Assembly (NCBI GenBank): GCA_016234205.1
Contig: JACRGN010000174.1
Span: forward strand, 1-7,005
Direction: 5' to 3'
Origin: Nitrospinota bacterium
GTDB lineage: Bacteria; Nitrospinota; Nitrospinia; UBA9942
Length of the DNA stretch: 7,005 nucleotides
Shown: positions 1 through 4,978 of the stretch, one piece after another
Numbering within the stretch: the first letter of the stretch is position 1
Layout: each line of letters starts with the position of its first letter
Made by a program: the position numbers and the translations under genes
Notes under the pieces: model-generated
What the model was told of the DNA's origin: nothing
The model's database searches: none
Seen by the model: only the letters and a program-made list of their open reading frames with translations

Positions 1-675
1 GACCCGATTTTTAAATCTACTGCAATCTGTGACAGATGCCATCAGGTTCCGAGTGGAAAGACTATGCTCTATATTGCAAATCCATGCAATACATCTGAGG
101 AATTTCATGGAGGACCTTATGCCTCAAAGGGATATGTATGCCAGACCTGTCATATGCCAGAAGTGGAGAGGCCGGCAGCTGCAGATTCCCCGATAAGAAA
201 AGTAAGGCAGCATCTCTGGAGGGGCGGTTATAGCCCTGATATGGTAAAAAGGGCACTCATGGTCAGCTTAGATAAAAAAATAAATAATGGCATGATAGAC
301 CTTATTCTGAAAATTAAAAATTCAGGGGCGGGACATAAGGTTCCTACAGGCGACCCTGACCGATATATAACAGTCCATTTTGATGTTATAAATAAAAAAG
401 GAGAGGTTTTAAAATCAAGGCAATATTCTATCGGAAGGTGGATTATATGGAAACCGATTATTATAGAGGTCTATGAGAACCGTATAAAACCGCATGAATC
501 AAAAGAGTATATATTCAATTATAATGCTTCGGCTGGGAATGAAATCAGGGTTCAAGTCGTTTATCACATAATGACAGAGAGGGCAAAGAATAGACTTAAA
601 CAGAAGTACGGGCTTAAAGAGGATATTCCAATTGAATACAAAATATTTGAAGATGTAACTCCTTTAAATTTATGA
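1..675 (+). CDS. Multiheme c-type cytochrome, 3' part (5' end outside window)
   Basis: The reading frame is open from base 1 and ends at TGA 673-675, giving 224 visible residues; the start and probably further haem sites lie outside the window. Two covalent haem-binding CXXCH motifs are seen: CDRCH at visible residues 10-14 and CQTCH at 47-51, the latter followed by Met-Pro. Histidines at 36 (EFHGGP), 71 (HLWRGG) and 112 (GHKVPTG) are candidate distal haem ligands. After residue 90 the chain becomes a beta-rich domain without haem motifs, opening with the GHKVPTG-D-P-D-R-Y segment common at the C-terminal end of cytochrome c554-like multihaem proteins. Such proteins are exported and carry electrons in the periplasm or at the cell surface; the signal peptide would be upstream. 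An ATG at 64 lies inside the first haem region, so it is not the real start. The redox partner cannot be told from this fragment. Confidence 0.88.
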   Translation, partial: DPIFKSTAICDRCHQVPSGKTMLYIANPCNTSEEFHGGPYASKGYVCQTCHMPEVERPAAADSPIRKVRQHLWRGGYSPDMVKRALMVSLDKKINNGMIDLILKIKNSGAGHKVPTGDPDRYITVHFDVINKKGEVLKSRQYSIGRWIIWKPIIIEVYENRIKPHESKEYIFNYNASAGNEIRVQVVYHIMTERAKNRLKQKYGLKEDIPIEYKIFEDVTPLNL

Positions 676-679
676 ACAA

Positions 680-1708
680 TTAGCCAAAAAATATCTCTGC
701 TATATCATACAGCTCAAGGTCTATTGTCTTTAGCTTCGCTACAGCCTCTTCTAAATTCACTGATATTATCTTATTTCCTCTTAATGCTACCATCTTTCCG
801 AATTCATTATTTTTTATTAAATCAACTGCTGCAACACCGTAACGGGTAGCAAGAACCCTGTCAAAGGCAGTGGGTGTCCCTCCCCTCTGTATATGCCCAA
901 GTATAGTAACCCTTGTCTCAAATCCTGTCCTTTTCTCAATCTCCTTCCCGATTATATTTCCTACACCGCCAAGTCTAATATGACCGAAGGCATCCACTGA
1001 TTCATCCTGTGTTATGAGCTTTGTCCCCTTTACAGGCATCGCACCTTCTGCTGCAACAATGATACTGAACCCCCTTCCTCTATCATGCCTCTTATGGACA
1101 AGTTCACACACTTTATCAATATCAAATGGTTTCTCAGGTATCAGTATGCAGTCTGCACCACCTGCAATCCCTGCAATAGTAGCAATCCACCCTGCATGCC
1201 TCCCCATTACCTCAATAACCATTACCCTGTCGTGGGATTCGGCAGTTGTATGCAGTCTGTCAATTGCCTCTGTAGCAATACTTACGGCAGTATCAAAACC
1301 AAATGTATAATCTGTCCCTGAGAGGTCATTGTCAATTGTCTTTGGTATTCCGACAACTTTGATGCCCTTCTCATAAAATTTCTTTGCGACACCAAGTGTA
1401 TCCTCACCACCAATAGCAATGAGGGCTTCAAGTCCAAATTTTTTTATATTAGATAGTATCTTCTGGACATCCTCTTCTTTTTTAAATGGATTTGTTCTTG
1501 ATGTCCCGAGGATTGTCCCCCCTCTCGGAAGTATTCCGGAGACAGAGAAATGGGTCAGAGGCTCTACATCTCCATTTATCAATCCAAGCCACCCTTTTTT
1601 AATTCCGGTTATAGTGAATCCGTATTTATCAGCCTTTTTAACAACCGCCCTGATTACCGCATTTTCACCGGGGCAGTCACCACCGCCTGTCAAGATTCCT
1701 ATTTTCAT
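680..1708 (-). CDS. pfkA: 6-phosphofructokinase, group III, pyrophosphate-type donor signature
   Basis: Phosphorylates fructose 6-phosphate to fructose 1,6-bisphosphate in the cytoplasm; pyrophosphate-linked forms run reversibly. The 342-residue protein has the family motifs in order: GGGDCPG at 8-14, GTSRTNPF near 69-75, GGED at 100-103, PKTIDND at 122-128 with catalytic Asp126, MGR at 168-170, PE at 191-192 and GHIQRGG at 271-277. Asp103 and Lys123 align with E. coli positions Gly104 and Gly124; Asp plus Lys there is the established signature of pyrophosphate-dependent enzymes. Glu102 replaces the usual Mg-binding Asp103 of E. coli, and Glu15 stands where Leu or Met is common. The ATG at 1708 is preferred because the protein then begins MKIGILTGGG like its neighbour; a TTG at 1720 would add four residues without a ribosome site. 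A weak GTGGGG lies 4 nt upstream. It is second in a tandem pair, after the paralogue ending at 1785. The donor call is inferred from residues only. Confidence 0.93.
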   Translation of the reverse strand: MKIGILTGGGDCPGENAVIRAVVKKADKYGFTITGIKKGWLGLINGDVEPLTHFSVSGILPRGGTILGTSRTNPFKKEEDVQKILSNIKKFGLEALIAIGGEDTLGVAKKFYEKGIKVVGIPKTIDNDLSGTDYTFGFDTAVSIATEAIDRLHTTAESHDRVMVIEVMGRHAGWIATIAGIAGGADCILIPEKPFDIDKVCELVHKRHDRGRGFSIIVAAEGAMPVKGTKLITQDESVDAFGHIRLGGVGNIIGKEIEKRTGFETRVTILGHIQRGGTPTAFDRVLATRYGVAAVDLIKNNEFGKMVALRGNKIISVNLEEAVAKLKTIDLELYDIAEIFFG

Positions 1709-1725
1709 AATACCCCACAAAAAGC

Positions 1726-1773
1726 AAGGTTGAGGTTAAGGCTAAGAAAATCTTAAATCTCAACCTCAACCTT
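1726..1773 (-). terminator. Hairpin between the two phosphofructokinase genes; terminator or attenuator candidate
   Basis: A perfect 12-bp inverted repeat pairs 1726-1737 (aaggttgaggtt) with 1762-1773 (aacctcaacctt). Inside it, 1743-1747 (taaga) pairs with 1751-1755 (tctta) around a 3-base loop, so the leftward transcript can fold a two-stage hairpin. On that strand the hairpin is followed by GCTTTTTG (1725-1718), a short U run, and then the downstream start at 1708. It could trim or attenuate readthrough from the upstream paralogue. The arms are built from hexamers: three AACCTY units at 1762-1779, and AAGGTT, GAGGTT, AAGGCT opposite. This looks more like a dispersed repeat family than a purpose-made terminator. 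The U run is only five long, so termination would be partial at best. Confidence 0.45.
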
Positions 1774-1784
1774 AACCTTTTATT

Positions 1785-2867
1785 TTACTTGTCCCCAAAA
1801 CTTATTCCTATAAGCCTTGCCGCCTTTATATAACCACTATCTAAGGGAACTAATCTCTGTTTCCCTATAGCATCCTTCAGGGGCATTGATACAATTTCGG
1901 GTGTCCTTAGTGATACCATTTTCCCAAAGTCTTTTTTTGCAATCAGATTAACAGCCTCTGCACCAAACCTTGTGGCAAGAATCCTGTCAAACGGAGACGG
2001 GCTTCCTCCCCTCTGGATATGCCCCAATGTTGTAACTCTGGTCTCAATCCCTGTCATCCTTTCAATCTCATCCCCCACCCTGTTCCCTATGCCGCCAAGT
2101 CTTCTCGGCTCTGCGCCATCCTCCACAATCCTTTTTACAACCACATCCCCACCCTTTGGTTTTGCCCCTTCTGCAACAACTATTATACTGAAGTGTTTCC
2201 CATTCTCCTTCCTCTCATTAATCTTCTTAATTACTGCATCATAATCAAAGGGGATTTCGGGGATGAGTATTATATGCGCACCACCCGCTATACCTGAATG
2301 GAGGGCTATCCACCCTGCATTCCTCCCCATTACCTCTATAATCATTGCCCTGTGATGAGATTCTGCTGTCGTGTGTATTTTATCTATTGCCTCAGTGGCA
2401 GTGAGAATAGCTGTATCGAATCCAAAGGTGACATCTGTTGCAAAGAGGTCGTTATCAATAGTCTTAGGTATCCCGACAACCGGGACCCCTTTTTTAAAAA
2501 ATTCATATGCGATTGCCAGTGTTCCATCACCACCTATCGCTATCATGACATCTATACCATTGTTCTTAATATTTTCAACTACCTTGTCTGATACATCATT
2601 GTAAACCTTTTTCCCATTGACTACCGCAAAATAATGAAAGGGGTCGCATATATTGGTTGTTCCGAGGATTGTCCCTCCCCTCGGCATTATCCCTGATACA
2701 TCTTCTAATGAAAGCCCTCTTATTTTGTTATTTACTAATCCATAGTAGCCATCTATGACACCAACGACATCCATCTTATACTGCTGGACTGCAGTCTTTA
2801 CAACCGCCCTTATAACGGCATTGAGTCCCGGGCAGTCGCCCCCACCTGTCAACATCCCTATTTTCAT
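1785..2867 (-). CDS. pfkA: 6-phosphofructokinase, group III, ATP-like donor signature
   Basis: Second phosphofructokinase of a tandem pair, 360 residues, cytoplasmic, catalysing the committed step of glycolysis. Motifs seen: GGGDCPGLNAVIR at 8-20, GTTNICDPF at 69-77, GGDG at 112-115, PKTIDND at 134-140 with catalytic Asp138, MGR at 180-182, PE at 203-204 and GHIQRGG at 282-288. Gly115 occupies the E. coli Gly104 position, while Lys135 occupies the Gly124 position. The Gly plus Lys combination is usually assigned to ATP-using members of the group, in contrast to the Asp plus Lys of the downstream copy. It carries about 15 extra residues (roughly 78-94) before GGDG that the paralogue lacks, and Asn-Ile replaces the Ser-Arg that follows GT in the paralogue. 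The start at 2867 is supported by AGGAGGG (2881-2875) with 7-nt spacing. A strong promoter lies about 290 bp upstream, beyond a large repeat. Donor specificity is inference. Confidence 0.93.
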   Translation of the reverse strand: MKIGMLTGGGDCPGLNAVIRAVVKTAVQQYKMDVVGVIDGYYGLVNNKIRGLSLEDVSGIMPRGGTILGTTNICDPFHYFAVVNGKKVYNDVSDKVVENIKNNGIDVMIAIGGDGTLAIAYEFFKKGVPVVGIPKTIDNDLFATDVTFGFDTAILTATEAIDKIHTTAESHHRAMIIEVMGRNAGWIALHSGIAGGAHIILIPEIPFDYDAVIKKINERKENGKHFSIIVVAEGAKPKGGDVVVKRIVEDGAEPRRLGGIGNRVGDEIERMTGIETRVTTLGHIQRGGSPSPFDRILATRFGAEAVNLIAKKDFGKMVSLRTPEIVSMPLKDAIGKQRLVPLDSGYIKAARLIGISFGDK

Positions 2868-2874
2868 ATTATTA

Positions 2875-2881
2875 CCCTCCT
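2875..2881 (-). promoter_or_regulatory. Ribosome binding site of the upstream phosphofructokinase gene
   Basis: The minus strand reads AGGAGGG, then TAATAAT, then ATG at 2867. This near-ideal Shine-Dalgarno with 7-nt spacing fixes the start, and is far stronger than the site of the downstream paralogue. Confidence 0.8.
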
Positions 2882-2902
2882 GTTTTTCTGAATGTATAGG
2901 AA

Positions 2903-2908
2903 ATTATA
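2903..2908 (-). promoter_or_regulatory. TATAAT -10-like box close to the upstream phosphofructokinase gene
   Basis: A perfect TATAAT is read on the minus strand about 35 bases before the start codon at 2867. No convincing -35 hexamer is present 16-18 bases upstream, where the edge of the inverted-repeat element lies (tccgtg at the 17-bp position). It may be a weak proximal promoter, or chance in AT-rich sequence. Confidence 0.3.
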
Positions 2909-2915
2909 AAAATTT

Positions 2916-3110
2916 GCCACAGAGGCACGGAGACACGGAGGAAAACAATAATGAGAAATGGGGAAAGTAAAAGAAGGGGAGACAACCCCCCTAATCCCCC
3001 TTTGTTAAGGGGGACTGAGGGGGTTGTTTTTTCTCCATCTCTCCATCTTCTCCCTTTCTCCTTAATCTTTTTTGTTTTTGTCTCTATCTGTGCCTCTGTG
3101 TCTCTGTAGC
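2916..3110. repeat. Nested inverted-repeat element of about 195 bp in the phosphofructokinase leader
   Basis: The outer arms 2916-2940 (gccacagaggcacggagac and on) and 3086-3110 match in inverted orientation at 19 of 25 positions, all six differences being transitions. The centre holds a second palindrome (2982-3027). Between them the left arm is purine-rich and the right arm pyrimidine-rich and roughly complementary, with a tandem octamer tctccatc at 3032-3039 and 3040-3047. The right arm is about 18 bases longer than the left. CACAGAG-type arms and C-tract/G-tract cores resemble intergenic repeat families scattered through many environmental bacterial genomes; that comparison is from memory. 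No clear target-site duplication flanks it. It sits between the promoter at 3132-3160 and the gene start at 2867, so it would be transcribed as a long hairpin. Confidence 0.7.
2982..3027. repeat. Core C-tract/G-tract double-stem palindrome
   Basis: Outer stem 2982-2990 (acaaccccc) pairs with 3019-3027 (gggggttgt). After a 4-by-4 internal loop (ctaa/ctga), 2995-3002 (tccccctt) pairs with 3007-3014 (aaggggga) around the loop tgtt. Rightward it is followed by six T, which resembles an intrinsic terminator, but no rightward gene ends here. In the leftward transcript the stem is followed by CTCCCC, so it is not a classical terminator for the HD-GYP gene. Confidence 0.75.
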
Positions 3111-3131
3111 TTATTATGTTTTTCTGATTAG

Positions 3132-3160
3132 AAGATAGTAAAATAAAGGTGAGTTGTCAA
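3132..3160 (-). promoter_or_regulatory. Sigma-70-type promoter for the phosphofructokinase pair
   Basis: On the minus strand TTGACA (3160-3155) is followed after exactly 17 bp by TATCTT (3137-3132), a perfect -35 with a 4-of-6 -10. Transcription would start near 3125 and run left, giving a leader of about 260 nt through the inverted-repeat element before the start codon at 2867. It lies 70 bp after the HD-GYP stop codon, so the phosphofructokinase pair need not depend on the upstream operon. Confidence 0.55.
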
Positions 3161-3229
3161 GTCTATTAAAGTTTTGATTGCAGGATTTATATTAAATAAA
3201 GGCGAGGAAAATATACTGCTTATTTTTAA

Positions 3230-4489
3230 TCAGCAACAGCTAATATGCTCATCCAGTAAAACTCCTTTAAAATCCTCCTGGATATTTATGCCATACTTAT
3301 CTGTATTAAGAACTTCTTTTATTGAGTATTTTGAGGAATCGGGTGAGCATAAGTCTGCCATTTTAAGTGGATTTATACGATTTAAAGATGCATCCATGAA
3401 AATTAATACCTTTGGACGGGTTATATTCATCATATTTATAGACATAACTAATCCTGCTTCACCTGATTGAAATCTTACAACTGAACCGATAGGATAAATT
3501 CCTACACATTGGATAAATCTCTCCATTAATAAAGGGTGAAAATCCTTCCCCCTCCATTCAAACATCTTCTTTAATGCTTCTTGAGGTTGAATGGCGGTGT
3601 TATATACCCTGTTGCTTGTTATTGCATCATAGACATCTGCAATTGAAGAGAGCATCCCGAACACACCTATTTGGTCCCCACTTAATCCCTTTGGATAACC
3701 TGTCCCGTTATACCTCTCATGGTGCTGTAGTGGCACCTCCATTACATTCTCATGTATCCCATGTGTATCGCTTAATATTTCGGCACCATAAATTACATGA
3801 TTTTTCATTATTTCAAATTCTGCTTCCGTAAACCTTCCAGCCTTATTTAAAACTTCATCAGGTATCTTCATCTTTCCTATATCATGCAAAAGTCCCCCTA
3901 ATCCAATAATCTTTAAGGCATTCTTTTGATACCCCATGTGCCTGCCGAAGGCAAGACATAGGATACTTACACTTATAGAATGGAAGGATGTATATTCATC
4001 CTTTTTCTTTAACTGTGTGAGGCAGAGGAGGGCATCCCTGTTTCTCATCACGCTTTCTGTCATATTATCCACAACCTTTTTTGCATTAGTTGAAGATATA
4101 CTCTTACCCAGTCTTACATCATTCAGCACATTTTTAATAAAATCTTTTGCCTCATCATGAACCTTTTTTGCCTCTTTTATCTCTTCATTAAAGCCTACTT
4201 CATCTTCAGGCGGAGGATTCCTTTTTAATGCATTTTCAATAGTCTCTTTCATTTCAACTTCAACCCTTTTATCTTCCTCAACCGCAGAAATGGAGGTTTT
4301 GATATCCTCACCTTTTGTAGTATCTATATATACATAACTGCAATATCGTTTGATTTTATCAATCTGTTTATCTGATTTAATTAGAAATTTATGGTAAAGA
4401 AATGATGTCTCAAGCCATGGGCGGTCAAACTGTGATACATACATCCCGACTTTCAGATTATTCACATCAACTTTTTTAATATTTTCCAT
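3230..4489 (-). CDS. DUF3391/HD-GYP cyclic-di-GMP phosphodiesterase
   Basis: Predicted cytoplasmic enzyme that hydrolyses the second messenger c-di-GMP, lowering its level and typically favouring motility over surface attachment. From the ATG at 4489 it has 419 residues. The N-terminal DUF3391 domain (about 1-130) opens with VDVNNLKVGMYVSQFDRPW. The HD-GYP domain (about 160-345) keeps the metal ligands and signature: H170, H202-D203 in LLHDIGK, H231, H256-H257, the GYP triad at 264-266 inside HHERYNGTGYPKGLSG, and D285. A beta-rich tail (345-419) typical of DUF3391 members ends in Ser-Cys-Cys. No membrane segment or receiver domain is visible. The frame stays open upstream to an ATG at 4630, but those 47 codons read through a repeat and the preceding gene and look unlike protein, while DUF3391 proteins normally begin at the chosen Met. 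No Shine-Dalgarno precedes 4489, which is odd. It lies 70 bp after the cysteine-rich gene, probably cotranscribed. Confidence 0.92.
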   Translation of the reverse strand: MENIKKVDVNNLKVGMYVSQFDRPWLETSFLYHKFLIKSDKQIDKIKRYCSYVYIDTTKGEDIKTSISAVEEDKRVEVEMKETIENALKRNPPPEDEVGFNEEIKEAKKVHDEAKDFIKNVLNDVRLGKSISSTNAKKVVDNMTESVMRNRDALLCLTQLKKKDEYTSFHSISVSILCLAFGRHMGYQKNALKIIGLGGLLHDIGKMKIPDEVLNKAGRFTEAEFEIMKNHVIYGAEILSDTHGIHENVMEVPLQHHERYNGTGYPKGLSGDQIGVFGMLSSIADVYDAITSNRVYNTAIQPQEALKKMFEWRGKDFHPLLMERFIQCVGIYPIGSVVRFQSGEAGLVMSINMMNITRPKVLIFMDASLNRINPLKMADLCSPDSSKYSIKEVLNTDKYGINIQEDFKGVLLDEHISCC

Positions 4490-4506
4490 AAATAAAAATT
4501 TTATTC

Positions 4507-4568
4507 TCACCCCAACCCTATCCCCAGAGGAATGAGGAGGTAATCCTCTGAGGAAAGAGTCAGGGTGA
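4507..4568. repeat. Palindromic intergenic repeat upstream of the HD-GYP gene
   Basis: Outer arms tcaccc (4507-4512) and gggtga (4563-4568) enclose an inner 7-bp inverted repeat, cagagga (4525-4531) with tcctctg (4544-4550), around a 12-base loop. The compact nested design resembles dispersed palindromic units of bacterial genomes. It fills the gap between two genes and its right edge reaches into the end of the cysteine-rich gene, supplying that gene's TGA. It also happens to be open in the HD-GYP frame, which creates a false upstream extension of that gene. Confidence 0.6.
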
Positions 4569-4760
4569 TGAAGTATTTTCAGATAATTTCGTAGATGCAG
4601 ATTTTCTCTTATAAATTGAACACCTTTCATAAACCCCGCTGCAAAAAATTATCATCGCCTCAGTATAACGACTGTCAAGCTTGGTGCAATAACAGTCACT
4701 ATCAGGGTCTTTTATAAAAGGACACATCCTGTCGTTAATAGTTTGCTCTCCCATTTCCAT
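4560..4760 (-). CDS. Short cysteine-rich protein of unknown function
   Basis: A 66-residue protein with five cysteines: C13, C23, C25, C40 and C47, giving spacing CX9CXC then CX6C. The core MCPFIKDPDSDCYC followed by FCSGVYERCSIYKR has the look of a small metal-binding or iron-sulfur protein that I recall beside signalling genes; the function is not known to me. The spacing suggests Zn or Fe-S binding, which is inference. The last residues (after KRK) are low-complexity and the stop at 4560-4562 falls in the adjacent palindromic repeat, so the original C-terminus may have differed. The start is uncertain: ATGs at 4760, 4754 and 4727 all lack a good ribosome site; 4760 gives the longest form. 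It follows the regulator gene by 218 bp, has its own sigma-54-like element, and precedes the HD-GYP gene. Confidence 0.68.
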   Translation of the reverse strand: MEMGEQTINDRMCPFIKDPDSDCYCTKLDSRYTEAMIIFCSGVYERCSIYKRKSASTKLSENTSSP

Positions 4761-4802
4761 ATAAACAGCAATTAATAGATTAATAGTTATGGTATTTTAT
4801 AA

Positions 4803-4817
4803 TCAAGATTTATGCCA
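4803..4817 (-). promoter_or_regulatory. Sigma-54-like -24/-12 promoter for the cysteine-rich/HD-GYP genes
   Basis: The minus strand reads TGGCATAAATCTTGA. Aligned with the consensus TGGCAC-N5-TTGC, the -24 GG and the -12 TTG are in exact register; the differences are C to T in the first block and the final C to A of the -12 GC. The predicted start near 4791 would leave a leader of about 30 nt before the ATG at 4760. The gene immediately upstream encodes a sigma-54 activator, which raises plausibility. The altered -12 GC is the main doubt. Confidence 0.42.
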
Positions 4818-4902
4818 AAAAGGGTGGGAAATAAATTATTTCTATTTATCTTTAAAATACAATCAGTTAGATAGAAAAAGGGTATTAAAAAACTATTTAG
4901 AA

Positions 4903-4927
4903 GTGTAGAAAGTGTAGAAAAGGTGTA
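4903..4927. repeat. Short direct repeats gtgtagaaa upstream of the sigma-54-like site
   Basis: gtgtagaaa occurs at 4903-4911 and again directly at 4912-4920, with a third partial copy gtgta at 4923-4927. They lie about 90-120 bp upstream of the -24/-12 element, the usual distance for activator sites, but could equally be chance in AT-rich sequence. Confidence 0.35.
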
Positions 4928-4946
4928 ACATTATACATTAGTGGGT

Positions 4947-4964
4947 TGGCACAGATATGTGTCA
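4947..4964. promoter_or_regulatory. Imperfect palindrome, candidate upstream activator site
   Basis: tggcaca-gata-tgtgtca is an 18-bp dyad with 6 of 7 arm bases matching. It lies about 160 bp upstream of the predicted sigma-54 start and 14 bp after the regulator's stop codon. NtrC-family dimers bind such dyads upstream of -24/-12 promoters. No U run follows it on the leftward strand, so a terminator for the regulator gene is less likely. Confidence 0.4.
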
Positions 4965-4978
4965 GGATAATTTATGAC

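Larger units (their letters stand above)
2868..3229. other. 362-bp gene-free stretch between HD-GYP and phosphofructokinase genes
   Basis: It holds, from right to left, about 70 bp of AT-rich sequence after the HD-GYP stop, the TTGACA/TATCTT promoter, the nested inverted repeat, a TATAAT box and the AGGAGGG ribosome site. I see no credible small gene and no good terminator for the HD-GYP transcript in it. Confidence 0.6.

Noticed and set aside
62..256. Leftward open frame of 64 residues opposite the cytochrome gene
   Set aside because: It lies entirely opposite a frame with two CXXCH motifs and has no family features or ribosome site.
1709..1720. TTG start adding four residues to the downstream phosphofructokinase
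   Set aside because: No ribosome site precedes it, and the ATG at 1708 gives the same MKIG start as the neighbouring paralogue.
1014..2604. Several rightward open frames of 70-100 residues
   Set aside because: They are antisense shadows of the two phosphofructokinase genes, which have intact family motifs on the minus strand.
2982..3032. Intrinsic terminator for a rightward transcript (G-rich stem then T run)
   Set aside because: No rightward gene precedes it; it is better explained as the core of the inverted-repeat element.
2868..3125. Riboswitch in the phosphofructokinase leader
   Set aside because: The long leader is mostly a simple nested inverted repeat; no known aptamer core is recognisable.
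4490..4630. A 47-codon N-terminal extension of the HD-GYP gene starting at 4630
   Set aside because: It overlaps the cysteine-rich gene and passes through a palindromic repeat; its residues look random, and DUF3391 proteins normally begin near the Met at 4489.
4903..4927. Replication origin iterons or a CRISPR-like array
   Set aside because: Only two full 9-bp copies and a partial one; too few and too short, with no DnaA boxes or spacers.
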